A stretch of DNA of 64,000 nt from positions 59,823 to 123,822 of the forward strand of contig JACQUX010000005.1 of assembly GCA_016210045.1 (NCBI GenBank), read 5' to 3'. The stretch is from Deltaproteobacteria bacterium (GTDB lineage: Bacteria; UBA10199; GCA-002796325; JACPFF01). The stretch's first letter is position 1. Each line of letters starts with the position of its first letter. A program made the translations under genes and the position numbers. Below are positions 51,593 to 60,263 of the stretch, piece after piece. The notes under the pieces are model-generated. The model did not search any database, was not told where the DNA came from, and saw only the letters and a list, made by a program, of their open reading frames with translations.

Positions 51593-52389
51593 CCTGGGGC
51601 GTGCTGCTATTGATTTTGGTGTTCCCCGCCTTCGCCGTTGCCGAGGATGCGATCCCGCGCGAGTTGCAAGGGATCGGGATTGAAGAGCATCTCGGCGCGG
51701 CGTTGCCACTCGATCTCCCCTTCACCGACGAAGACGGGACCACGGTTCCGCTGCGACAGTATATCGGGGCCGGAGAAAAGCCGACGCTCGTCGCGCTGAT
51801 GTACAACGGATGTCCGAGTCTCTGCGGCTTGTTGATGAACGGTGTGGTCAAAGTTTTCAAGGCCTTTTCCTGGACGGTCGGAACAGATTTTAATTTCGTC
51901 GCCGTCAGCATCGATCCGACCGAAACTCCGGACTTGGCGCGCGAGAAAAAGGCCGCGTTACTGGCGGAATATGGACGGCCGACAACGCCGACCGGCTGGC
52001 GCCATTTAGTCGGAACCGAAACCTCAATTCGTGCGTTGGCCGACGTGGTTGGATTCCGTTATCGCTACGACGACGACCAACAACAATACGCGCACGCCGC
52101 CGCGATTTACGCCGTCACGCCGGATGGGCGGCTCTCGCGCTATCTGTACGGCATCGACTTTCGCCCGCTCGATTTAAAGTTGGCGCTGATGGAAGCGGAT
52201 GGGGGCAAGATCGGCACGACGCTCGATCACTTGCTCCTCTTTTGTTACCGCTACGACCCGAAGGGAAAAAAATACGCACTGTTTGCGACACGGCTGATGC
52301 GAGCGGGTGCCGGCGCGACCGTCGTGCTGTTGGGGGCCTCGCTTTGGACGTTGTCGCGTCGCCGCCGCGCGGCAGGAGTTTGCTCATGA
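51589..52389 (+). CDS. SCO1/SenC-type copper chaperone
   Basis: A 266-residue Sco protein for assembly of the CuA site of cytochrome oxidase. It has an N-terminal signal or anchor (WGVLLLILVFPAFAVAED), the copper-binding C-x3-C in NGCPSLCGLL, the thioredoxin-fold FVAVSIDPTETPDLA, and the conserved His in QQYAHAAAIYAVTPDG. Unusually it also has a C-terminal membrane helix with a basic tail (AGATVVLLGASLWTLSRRRRAA). It sits directly before coxB with an ATGA overlap, as expected for its role. Confidence 0.92.
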   Translation: MTWGVLLLILVFPAFAVAEDAIPRELQGIGIEEHLGAALPLDLPFTDEDGTTVPLRQYIGAGEKPTLVALMYNGCPSLCGLLMNGVVKVFKAFSWTVGTDFNFVAVSIDPTETPDLAREKKAALLAEYGRPTTPTGWRHLVGTETSIRALADVVGFRYRYDDDQQQYAHAAAIYAVTPDGRLSRYLYGIDFRPLDLKLALMEADGGKIGTTLDHLLLFCYRYDPKGKKYALFATRLMRAGAGATVVLLGASLWTLSRRRRAAGVCS

Positions 52390-53426
52390 TGGGTCTACTC
52401 GGCTGGTGGTTTTCCCAACTCAGCCTCCCGAACGCGTCGAACTTCAGCCTCGCGGTCGATCGGTTGTACGATTTCATCTTTTGGCTGAGCGTCGTATCGT
52501 TTCTCGCCATTGTCCTGATGATGGTCGTTTTTGTCGCCAAATATATTCGCCGTCGTGAAGGCGAAGCGACGCCGTATATCGAAGGCCACACGCCGACGGA
52601 AATCGGTGTCTCGGCCGGACTCTTCGTCCTCGTGATGATCATCTTCTATTGGGGCTATCGCGATTACATGCAGATGCGCACGCCGCCCGCGGGCGCCATG
52701 GAAATCAATGTCACGGGGCGACAGTGGGAGTGGGAATTCCAATATCAAAACGGTCGCGTCGTGGCGCGGCAAGGGAGCGAGCCGCCGGTCTTCGTGTTGC
52801 CGCGCGGACAGAATGTGAAACTGATCCTGCAATCGAAAGATGTCATCCACAGTTTTTACATCCCGGAATTTCGCGTGAAGCAAGACGTCGTCCCGGGGAT
52901 GTACACGTTTCTGTGGTTTGAACCGACTGCGGTCGGCGAATACACTGTCTATTGCGCCGAATTTTGCGGGACCGATCACTCGCGCATGTTAGCGCGCGCG
53001 CGGGTCGTAGAGCCGGCCGACTACGAAACATGGCAGCGGGAATGGGAATTGGCCGGCGTGAAAAGCGCGTGGGAACGACAAGCGAACGCGGCGGCGACAA
53101 AATCCGCGGCTGCGAAGCCGACGGGACCGGAGACGATTGCCGATCAAGGCAAAGCGCTCTTCGCCACGAAGGCGTGCAGCGCGTGTCACAGCGTCGACGG
53201 CGTATCCGGCGCGGGCCCGACGCTGAAGGCCGTGTTTGGCCACGACGTGGCGCTCGCGGATGGCAGCACCGTGAAGGCCGATGAAAATTATCTGCGTCGC
53301 TCATTGATGGAACCGGCCGCGCAAGTGGTCAAAGGGTTCAACGGCGGTGTGATGCCGACGTTCCAAGGCCAATTGAAAGATGCCGAGGTCACGGCGTTGA
53401 TTGAGTATATCAAAACTTTGCAATGA
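52386..53426 (+). CDS. coxB: Cytochrome c oxidase subunit II fused to cytochrome c
   Basis: A 346-residue CoxB of the caa3 kind. Two N-terminal helices are followed by the CuA cupredoxin domain: [10 protein letters not shown] supplies the first His, and [10 protein letters not shown] supplies the Cys, Glu, Cys, His and Met ligands with CAEFC. After an Ala/Lys-rich linker, a C-terminal cytochrome c domain carries CSACH (near 262) and a Met ligand in GGVMPTFQG. Electrons can pass directly from the Act complex or soluble carriers to CuA. The gene overlaps the Sco gene by 4 bp. Confidence 0.95.
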   Translation: MMGLLGWWFSQLSLPNASNFSLAVDRLYDFIFWLSVVSFLAIVLMMVVFVAKYIRRREGEATPYIEGHTPTEIGVSAGLFVLVMIIFYWGYRDYMQMRTPPAGAMEINVTGRQWEWEFQYQNGRVVARQGSEPPVFVLPRGQNVKLILQSKDVIHSFYIPEFRVKQDVVPGMYTFLWFEPTAVGEYTVYCAEFCGTDHSRMLARARVVEPADYETWQREWELAGVKSAWERQANAAATKSAAAKPTGPETIADQGKALFATKACSACHSVDGVSGAGPTLKAVFGHDVALADGSTVKADENYLRRSLMEPAAQVVKGFNGGVMPTFQGQLKDAEVTALIEYIKTLQ

Positions 53427-53443
53427 GTCAGGAGGAGTACCGC

Positions 53444-55036
53444 ATGCCCGAAGCCGTCTCGTATCTGAATTCGCCGAAGGGATGGAAGAGTTGGCTCTTC
53501 ACGCTCGACCATAAGCGGATCGGCATGATGTATCTCTTATTGACCATGGTGTTCTTCGCCGTCGGCGGGATTTTCGCATTGCTAGTGCGTTACGAATTGC
53601 TGACTCCCGCGCCGACCTTCGCCGCGAATACCTACAATAAGATGTTCACGATGCACGGCGCGATCATGGTGTTCATGTTCATCATCCCGATCATCCCGGC
53701 GGCGCTGGGGAATTTTTTCCTCCCGCTCCAAATCGGCGCCAAAGACGTGGCGTTCCCACGCCTTAATTTAGCCAGCTATTACATCTTCATCGGTGGAGCG
53801 CTGTTGGCCGTGTTGGCCATTTTACTCGGCGGCGTCGATACCGGCTGGACGTTCTACACGCCGTACAGCATCAAGACCGCGACGGCGGCCACGTTGGTCA
53901 CGCTCGGCGTTTTCGTGATGGGTTTTTCCAGCATCCTGACCGGATTGAATTTTATCGTCACGATCCACAAATTGCGCGCGCCCGGGATGACCTTTCACCG
54001 CATGCCGCTGTTCCTCTGGGCGATTTACGCCACCGCGATCATCCAAGTGCTCGCGACGCCGGTGATCGGTATCACCACCGTGCTGCTCGTGATGGAGCGG
54101 GTGCTGCACATCGGCTTCTTCGATCCCGCGATCGGCGGCGACCCGGTTTTGTTTCAACATTTCTTCTGGTTCTATTCGCATCCCGCCGTTTACATCATGA
54201 TCTTGCCCGGCATGGGCATCGTCAGCGAAGTGATCACGGTGTTTTCGCGCAAACAGATCTTCGGCTATCGGGCCGTCGCCTATTCGAGCTTGGCGATCGC
54301 GTTTATCAGTTTCATCGTTTGGGGACACCATATGTTTGTCAGCGGACAATCGGAGCTGGCGAACTTACTGTTCTCGCTGCTGACGATGCTGGTCGCAATC
54401 CCAACGGCGATCAAGGTCGTGAATTGGACGGCCACGCTGTATCGCGGCTCCATTCGTCTCGGCACGCCGATGCTCTACGCACTCGCGTTCCTGTTCCTCT
54501 TCACGATCGGCGGACTCACCGGCCTCTTCCTTGCCGCGCTCTCGGTCGACGTCCACTTGCACGACACGTACTTCGTCGTGGCCCACTTCCACTATGTGAT
54601 GATGGGCGGCACCGTGATGGGCCTGCTCGCGGGGCTGCACTATTGGTGGCCGAAAATGTTCGGGCGGATGTATCCGGAGACCTGGGCCAAGGTGTCGTGG
54701 GGGTTCGTCTTCGTTGGTTTCAACGTCACGTTCCTGCCGCAATTTATGTTAGGGCGGCTCGGGATGCCGCGCCGCTACCACGAATACGCGCCGCATTTTG
54801 CCGGTCTGAATCAACTGTCCACCGTCGGTTCCTGGATGCTCGGCGTTGGTTTCTTGATCATGTTTACCTATTTCCTCTGGTCGCTGAAGCGCGGGGCGTT
54901 TGCGCCGGCCAATCCGTGGGGTGGCAAGACGTTGGAATGGCAGACGGCCTCGCCGCCGCCGACCGAAAATTTTCATCAGACACCGACCGTGACTGCAGGG
55001 CCGTATGAATACGGTCTGAAAGCGATGGGGACGTAA
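53444..55036 (+). CDS. coxA: Cytochrome c oxidase subunit I
   Basis: The catalytic haem-copper subunit, 530 residues, 12 or more helices. Ligand and channel motifs are visible: [11 protein letters not shown] (haem a His), [19 protein letters not shown] (CuB His and cross-linked Tyr region), WGHHMFVSG (CuB His pair) and [20 protein letters not shown] (haem a3 and haem a His). The start at 53444 (MPEAVSYLN) has AGGAGG 7-8 nt upstream; an ATG at 53423, which overlaps coxB by ATGA, is an alternative with 7 more residues. Confidence 0.96.
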   Translation: MPEAVSYLNSPKGWKSWLFTLDHKRIGMMYLLLTMVFFAVGGIFALLVRYELLTPAPTFAANTYNKMFTMHGAIMVFMFIIPIIPAALGNFFLPLQIGAKDVAFPRLNLASYYIFIGGALLAVLAILLGGVDTGWTFYTPYSIKTATAATLVTLGVFVMGFSSILTGLNFIVTIHKLRAPGMTFHRMPLFLWAIYATAIIQVLATPVIGITTVLLVMERVLHIGFFDPAIGGDPVLFQHFFWFYSHPAVYIMILPGMGIVSEVITVFSRKQIFGYRAVAYSSLAIAFISFIVWGHHMFVSGQSELANLLFSLLTMLVAIPTAIKVVNWTATLYRGSIRLGTPMLYALAFLFLFTIGGLTGLFLAALSVDVHLHDTYFVVAHFHYVMMGGTVMGLLAGLHYWWPKMFGRMYPETWAKVSWGFVFVGFNVTFLPQFMLGRLGMPRRYHEYAPHFAGLNQLSTVGSWMLGVGFLIMFTYFLWSLKRGAFAPANPWGGKTLEWQTASPPPTENFHQTPTVTAGPYEYGLKAMGT

Positions 55037-55039
55037 CGT

Positions 55040-55696
55040 ATGGCACACTTGACGACCGCCACACACGGGACGTTGCACGTCCACCACCACTTCGAGACGG
55101 CGGAACAGCAGTATCAAAGCTCCAAGCTCGGATTGTGGCTCTTTCTCGTCACGGAAATCCTGCTCTTCGGCGGACTGTTTGTGGTGTACATCATCTTCCG
55201 CGGTCTCTATCCGGAGATGTTCAGTCAAGCGCACCACTTTCTCGATCGCGTGCTGGGCAGCGTCAACACGATGGTGCTCATTTGCAGCAGCTTCACGATG
55301 GCGATGGCCGTGCGTGCCGTGCAGCGGAGCGAATCCGCGCGCGCGTCGCAATTATTGCTGATCACATTTTTCTGCGGACTCCTCTTTATGGGGATCAAGT
55401 ACCTCGAATACACGCACAAGTTCCACGAAGGTCTGCTGCCGGGAATCCATTTTCACAACGCCGAACTCACGCATCCGAAGGCCGCGCTGTTCTTTTCGCT
55501 CTATTTCATGATGACCGGATTGCACGGCATCCACGTGCTGGTCGGGATGGGACTGATCGCTTGGATGATCGTCGGTTGCAACCGCGGCCGCTTCGATGCG
55601 CATTATTCCACGCCGGTGGAGCTGACTGGATTGTATTGGCACTTGGTCGATCTGATCTGGATTTATTTATTCCCGTTATTTTATTTAATCAGTTGA
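55040..55696 (+). CDS. coxC: Cytochrome c oxidase subunit III
   Basis: A 218-residue, five-helix form of CoxC. Landmarks are SSKLGLWLFLVTEILLFGGLFVVYIIF, MAMAVRAVQRSE, GLLPGIHFHNAELTHPKAALFFSLYFMMTGLHGIHVLVGMG and ELTGLYWHLVDLIWIYLFPLFYL. Subunit III stabilises the oxidase core and lacks cofactors. It follows coxA after 3 bp. The length is normal for bacterial five-helix forms. Confidence 0.94.
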   Translation: MAHLTTATHGTLHVHHHFETAEQQYQSSKLGLWLFLVTEILLFGGLFVVYIIFRGLYPEMFSQAHHFLDRVLGSVNTMVLICSSFTMAMAVRAVQRSESARASQLLLITFFCGLLFMGIKYLEYTHKFHEGLLPGIHFHNAELTHPKAALFFSLYFMMTGLHGIHVLVGMGLIAWMIVGCNRGRFDAHYSTPVELTGLYWHLVDLIWIYLFPLFYLIS

Positions 55697-55703
55697 GGAC
55701 GCG

Positions 55704-56807
55704 ATGAGCGACGCATCACAGAGCCCAAAACACCACGATCACAAATCGGTCTACGTCCGTGTCTGGCTGGCGCTGCTGATTCTTACGGCGATCACGGTTG
55801 GCGTGGCGTACCAAGACTACGGCGTGATGAACATCTTCGTGGCCATGTTGATCGCGACGATCAAGGCCGCGCTGGTGATCTTGTTTTTCATGCACCTCAA
55901 GTACGACAACAAATTCAATCAAGTCGTCTTTCTTTCATCATTCGTCTTCCTGGCCGTGTTTGTCGCACTCACCGCTGCGGACTTGTTCGACCGTGGCGTG
56001 GAACGTCCGGCGATTGCCGCGACGCCTCCGACGGCCGCGGGTGGCGGGGCGTCGGCGGAGGAATTGAACACGTTGCGCCAACCGACGCCGGAGTTAGTGG
56101 CGAAGGGGAAGGAATTGTACGTCGCGCGGTGCGGCACTTGCCACGGCGAGCAGGGCCGCGGCGACGGACCGGCCGGCGGCGCGTTCAATCCGCCGCCGCG
56201 TAATTTCACCGTTGCGGATGGTTGGAAGTTAGGCCGCACGACCAGCGAGGTCATGACGGCCGTCTCGAAGGGGCTGGCGGGTACGCCGATGCCGCCGTTC
56301 GAGAGCACGTTGCCGCTCGCCGACCGCTTCGCGGTCACTCACTATGTGCGTAGCTTCATGCCCGACGCCCCCGCCGATACCGACGAGAGCTTCAAGAAGA
56401 TGCAGGACGCGCTGGGCTTGAGCGGCGGCGGCAGTGCCGCGTCGGTCCGTTTGCCGGTCGATCAAGTGATGCAATTGATGGCGGTGCCGGTGTCCGCGGC
56501 CGCTGCGAACGGCCAACTCCCTGCAGCGACCCACCCCGGCGCACCGCTCTTTGCGCAATTTTGCGCCCCATGCCACGGCGCAGCGGGCGGCGGTGGCGTC
56601 AAGGTCGGCACGCTCGGTGTCAACCCGCGCGCCTATTTGCGCACGGCGCCGCTGCACGCGGCGACTGGGACGTGGCGCAGCGACGAAATGCGATTCATTG
56701 AATTAGTCGCCAACGGCCTTCCCGGCGTCGGCAAGTCCGGCATCACCCACTTTACTCGGGCAGAGTGGCATGAGTTGTATGAATACGTCCGCCAACTGAG
56801 CGAGTAG
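55704..56807 (+). CDS. coxD: Oxidase subunit IV fused to two cytochrome c domains
   Basis: A 367-residue protein. The first ~95 residues are a Cox4/CtaF-type subunit with three helices (VWLALLILTAITVGVAYQDYG, FVAMLIATIKAALVILFFMHLKY, VVFLSSFVFLAVFVALTAADLF). An Ala/Gly/Pro linker follows, then two class I cytochrome c domains with haem sites C143-GT-C146-H147 and C287-AP-C290-H291. Standalone subunit IV is about 100 residues, so the dihaem extension is the unusual part. Together with the cytochrome domain of CoxB it gives the oxidase three extra haems. It is the last gene of the operon, convergent with the next gene after 6 bp. Confidence 0.88.
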   Translation: MSDASQSPKHHDHKSVYVRVWLALLILTAITVGVAYQDYGVMNIFVAMLIATIKAALVILFFMHLKYDNKFNQVVFLSSFVFLAVFVALTAADLFDRGVERPAIAATPPTAAGGGASAEELNTLRQPTPELVAKGKELYVARCGTCHGEQGRGDGPAGGAFNPPPRNFTVADGWKLGRTTSEVMTAVSKGLAGTPMPPFESTLPLADRFAVTHYVRSFMPDAPADTDESFKKMQDALGLSGGGSAASVRLPVDQVMQLMAVPVSAAAANGQLPAATHPGAPLFAQFCAPCHGAAGGGGVKVGTLGVNPRAYLRTAPLHAATGTWRSDEMRFIELVANGLPGVGKSGITHFTRAEWHELYEYVRQLSE

Positions 56808-56813
56808 AGGAAT

Positions 56814-58022
56814 TTACTGCGCGGCGATCGGAACAACCGGCCACGTGACGTCGGCGGTGGCGCCGTGTTTCCACATCGTCTGGAGTGCTGCCGAGAAGCC
56901 CGCTTCGCTGAGCGGTCCACGGCGCAGCGTGTCGAAGAGGACTTTCAGCGCGCCGGCCGCGAATCGTAATGCGAGCCTGTTCCCCGAGACCTGGCCGTCA
57001 ATATGGAGTAGAGTGTCCGTCTCAAAACGGTCGTTGGCCCATCGAGTTACGTAATCGATCACGTTCATGGCTTCAGTCACGGCGGCGGTCTTTTCCGCGG
57101 GAGCGAGTTCAGGATTCAACAGGACTTGTTGCAGCGCCTCACGAGTCGCGCCTGGTCCATATTCCAGCCGCGTGCGGACCTGGAGACCGCTTGCAACTGC
57201 CACGTCCAACAGTCGATCGGGGGTGAAACAGCGGTTCACGGAAATGCGTGCTGCATTGTCCGGATCGGCCGTTTCAAGACCCCGCTCCAGCAACGACCCG
57301 ACCCAGCCTGCGATCGGTACCGTCACATCGCCACGCATCCGGCACATCCAAGTGCCGGCTCGGCCATCACCTCCTAGGTACCGTGTGGCCATCGTCCCGC
57401 CATATCCCATCCAGTCCCAACAGTGGGCGTCGAGTCCGCGACAAACCTCCAGCGCTCGCTGAGCGGCTGCGGTATCGCGCCCACCACTGCGCACCCACCT
57501 GTCGGCTGCATGCGAAGATTCAGCGGCGAGTGCGAAATAGAGATCCAGGCCGGTCGTGAAAAATTGCCGCTGTTCATTGGAATCTGGGCTCCACGCGCAG
57601 GCCGCCCATGAATCCAGCAGCGCCTGCTCCTCCGGCGATGTTCCCTTTTCGCGTCGGGCGGCGGCATTCCATGCGGCCGCCGCATTCCGTTTCCACGTAT
57701 CCACTAATTCGATCGGGAATTGCGTTGCACTCCAACGTGAGACATAACCGTCCGCAGCTTGACGACGATCAACGCGGAGGCCGGAGGGAAACTGGAGCGA
57801 GAGGTCGACTGTGGGTGGTGTCGTTCTTGCCAACGCGCCATACAAGGCAACGGCTGGAGCCCATCCTTCGGACGCGTGGGCGGTCGCGGGCTGGATAGCA
57901 ATGCGGGCTGGTAGTGCCTTGACTACGCGCCGGCGTAAGGCGGGCACTGCCTCAACACCGATTGCCCCTCCGCTGACGGCACATTCGCCGCCCCATGATT
58001 TACGAACTCGGACGCCCGCCAT
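56814..58022 (-). CDS. Uncharacterised protein
   Basis: A 402-residue protein of no recognised family. It is Ala/Arg/Trp-rich with mostly helical segments (NAAAAWNAAARREKGTSPEEQALLDSWAACAW), several cysteines (VCRGLDAHCWDWMGYGG, MCRMRG) and no signal peptide or membrane span. The start at 58022 is tentative; a CTTGCA-N16-TATACG upstream could be its promoter, and CGTGACTTTGC (58077-58087, plus strand) is shared with the upstream region of the gene at 1063. It lies between the act-cox operon and ctaA, on the opposite strand. The 153 bp above it hold nothing else that I see. Confidence 0.6.
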   Translation of the reverse strand: MAGVRVRKSWGGECAVSGGAIGVEAVPALRRRVVKALPARIAIQPATAHASEGWAPAVALYGALARTTPPTVDLSLQFPSGLRVDRRQAADGYVSRWSATQFPIELVDTWKRNAAAAWNAAARREKGTSPEEQALLDSWAACAWSPDSNEQRQFFTTGLDLYFALAAESSHAADRWVRSGGRDTAAAQRALEVCRGLDAHCWDWMGYGGTMATRYLGGDGRAGTWMCRMRGDVTVPIAGWVGSLLERGLETADPDNAARISVNRCFTPDRLLDVAVASGLQVRTRLEYGPGATREALQQVLLNPELAPAEKTAAVTEAMNVIDYVTRWANDRFETDTLLHIDGQVSGNRLALRFAAGALKVLFDTLRRGPLSEAGFSAALQTMWKHGATADVTWPVVPIAAQ

Positions 58023-58175
58023 ACGGACTCCCTTTCTTCCCCCGCCATGTGAATGTGTGCGTCGTATAGCGCTCCACGTGACTTTGCAAGGTGAAATTGC
58101 GAGACCGCTAGGTTACTTGATGCCGATGACTCCCTATTTGTTTACGCCAACCGCTGCAGACGTGGCACATGTGGC

Positions 58176-60071
58176 CTAAAGTTGCGCGAGGGGGGCGCCG
58201 GAATCCGTGGATTCCGGCGGAGCTCCCGGCCCGTCGGACGGGCGGGCGAACACGCGCGCGACTGCGGCCCGTTCTGCCGGAGTGATCCGTTGTGCGCGTC
58301 CGGCCTCGATCTCCTGGAGTCGGCTCACCGTCCAATCGAGTCGCGCGGCGGTTTCCTGCAAGCTCCACAACCGATCGACGGCCAGTCGCCCGACCAGGAT
58401 CGATTCGCCGAGGCTGGACGTGTCACGTTGCACGTAGCGGCGCAGTTTTCCCACCGCGTCTCCCGTGACCAGCAGTACGGGCGGCGGTAGGGCGCCGTCT
58501 CGTACGCATGGCAGGGCGGCCAAGTCGAGATCGGGGAAGAACTGCCGTTGCAGCAGGGTGGCGAGTGTCGCGGGGGTATGCGTGGAGAAGACGCGCAGCA
58601 ATTGGCGAAATGTCGCCATGTCGGGTGGGTGGCGGAGTTGTTCGATCCGCAACGTTCCGTTGGCAGCGAGCAGGGTGCCGAGCAAGGCGCGGGAAACGTC
58701 CGGAGTTGAGGTGCGCGCCATTGCCGCGTGCCACGACTCCCGCTGCGACGGCGTTGTGCCGAGCGCAGCGCCGAGAATGTCCGCTTCCGCCGTAGTGGGC
58801 AGTGCGAGATTGTGTTCGAATAGGTAGAGCAGTTTGCGCGAGATCCGGCGTCCCGTTGTTTCCACCACCGTGTTGATCGCATACCCGGCCCGCCGGCGTG
58901 CCCAGTAGAGCTCTTCGCCGAACGAACCGGGCGTGGTGGTGTAGCGGTGCAGTCGTGTCTCCAGATCCGGCTCGTTGAGGGGGATATGGATCGGCTCGAC
59001 CGTGAGTCGCGGATGGATGAAATGCGGATAGCCACGCCGCGGATCGAGCAGTGCCGGGTATTGCTGGGCCAGCAACAGGCGCAGCATCTCGGCGCGCGGG
59101 ACGAAGACCTCCAGTTTCGACAGCGTCCCAAATTCAGGGACCCGCTCCCCGGACTCCACGGTATCGTAATAGGCGATTTCCCAGCCCAGTTGTGTGGCCA
59201 TTGCCTCCATCGAGAGCTGCCGTGCCTTTCGTCCGGCCATCAAGGCCTCCCCGAAGGTGGGCGACGCACGGAGGTACCCTCGGAGTTTCGGCACGTCGCT
59301 CGGAAGGACGAAAAATGGTTGCCGACAGACGCGCAACGCGTCCCAGTTGATCCACGGATAGTGTGCCGCGAGGTAACTCTGCAACAGCGCGGGGTAGGGC
59401 ACGCCATACTTGTCTGCGCTACGCCGGAGGGTCGCTTCGGATGTCAGCGCCCCCATCTCGAGCTCCTCCACATCACTTTTGGTGAACCCGTGGGCGCGGG
59501 CCGTCTGCGCGGCGCGTCCGGTGGCAACGCCGCGCATCAGGCGTACCGCGCGCAGGAAAAAACGATAGTCATCGCAGGCAGTCCATTCATGCCGGATGCA
59601 ATGAACGATTAATTCTCTGAACCACGACGGCGCGTACGGCCGCACGCGTGTCAGAATGGCCGAGCCGGCCGTGAGGGCGGCGTGCTGACTCGAGTCCTGC
59701 TGGATGTGGGCCACGGCGCGGATGGCCGCGCAGAGGTCGCGGGCGGTGGCGTCCGGCAGGGCGACTCCGATGGTTTCTGCGAACCGTTGGCATTTGTGCC
59801 ACGTGAGCGCGCCGGTGCGGCCCCAGTGTGCCCAACAGTCGACCCACGCCGCCCGTTCCGCGAAATGTTCGTCGGCCAGGCGGAGGCACTCGTTGCGCAA
59901 TGGCGCGGCCCACGTGGAGGCGTCTGGGAGTTGGGCCCAGGCCTTGTTGCGCCACTCTCCCGCGCCCCGCGCACGCAAGTGCGTGATCTCCGGTCCTCGG
60001 CGCGGCTGTGGCGGGGGCCGGTGCGAATCCCTTAGAGGTCGGTCGTAGGACGCGTGCCATGGGGATATCAT
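58176..60071 (-). CDS. Triple-repeat protein with XRE-like helix-turn-helix units
   Basis: A 631-residue protein with three internal repeats of about 110 residues at roughly 225-330, 330-450 and 500-610. Each has a D-x3-L-x2-Y helix, then (F/L)GE-x2-(L/I) and an XRE-like helix-turn-helix: FGEALMAGRKARQLSMEA, FGEELYWARRRAGYAINT and LGESILVGRLAVDRLWSL. A fourth degenerate unit may lie near 180-225. The C-terminus is acidic and Gly/Pro/Ser-rich. The N-terminus is uncertain: the ATG at 60071 lies inside the sigma-28-like -10 box, so translation may begin at an ATG at 60060 in another frame (needing a frameshift) or at a TTG near residue 32 (about 59978). Function unknown; possibly DNA-binding. 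Confidence 0.65.
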   Translation of the reverse strand: MISPWHASYDRPLRDSHRPPPQPRRGPEITHLRARGAGEWRNKAWAQLPDASTWAAPLRNECLRLADEHFAERAAWVDCWAHWGRTGALTWHKCQRFAETIGVALPDATARDLCAAIRAVAHIQQDSSQHAALTAGSAILTRVRPYAPSWFRELIVHCIRHEWTACDDYRFFLRAVRLMRGVATGRAAQTARAHGFTKSDVEELEMGALTSEATLRRSADKYGVPYPALLQSYLAAHYPWINWDALRVCRQPFFVLPSDVPKLRGYLRASPTFGEALMAGRKARQLSMEAMATQLGWEIAYYDTVESGERVPEFGTLSKLEVFVPRAEMLRLLLAQQYPALLDPRRGYPHFIHPRLTVEPIHIPLNEPDLETRLHRYTTTPGSFGEELYWARRRAGYAINTVVETTGRRISRKLLYLFEHNLALPTTAEADILGAALGTTPSQRESWHAAMARTSTPDVSRALLGTLLAANGTLRIEQLRHPPDMATFRQLLRVFSTHTPATLATLLQRQFFPDLDLAALPCVRDGALPPPVLLVTGDAVGKLRRYVQRDTSSLGESILVGRLAVDRLWSLQETAARLDWTVSRLQEIEAGRAQRITPAERAAVARVFARPSDGPGAPPESTDSGAPLAQL

Positions 60072-60094
60072 CGACGCCCTGTCGAGAAAGTTGC
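60068..60094 (-). promoter_or_regulatory. Sigma-28-like promoter upstream of the triple-repeat gene
   Basis: Minus-strand GCAACTTT (60094-60087), 11 bases, then GTCGATGA (60075-60068). The -35 half and spacing are identical to the VWA copy; the -10 half has two changes. Transcription would start near 60061, so the message would lack a leader or begin downstream of the annotated ATG. Confidence 0.5.
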
Positions 60095-60136
60095 CTGAGT
60101 CGGTTTGACTGCCTTATTATCCCCTCGCCCCCAGGA

Positions 60137-60214
60137 AACTCCCCCTCACCCATCCCTCTCCCCAAAGGGAGAGGGACGTGGATCCCCCGCCCTTTGGGTC
60201 GGGGTGCGTTCATC
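60137..60214. repeat. Dispersed repeat, family 2, second copy
   Basis: CTCCCCCTCACCC, then the hairpin CCCTCTCCCCAAAGGGAGAGGG-type unit, then GTGGATCCCCCGCCC and GGGGTGCGTTCAT. This ~75-bp stretch is the reverse complement, with few changes, of the left part of the element at 32099. It lies between the triple-repeat gene and ctaA. Confidence 0.82.
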
Positions 60215-60263
60215 GCCACATTTTCCTTGAAACGGCGTCCCAGTTAGTCGAATCATCCCGGCC

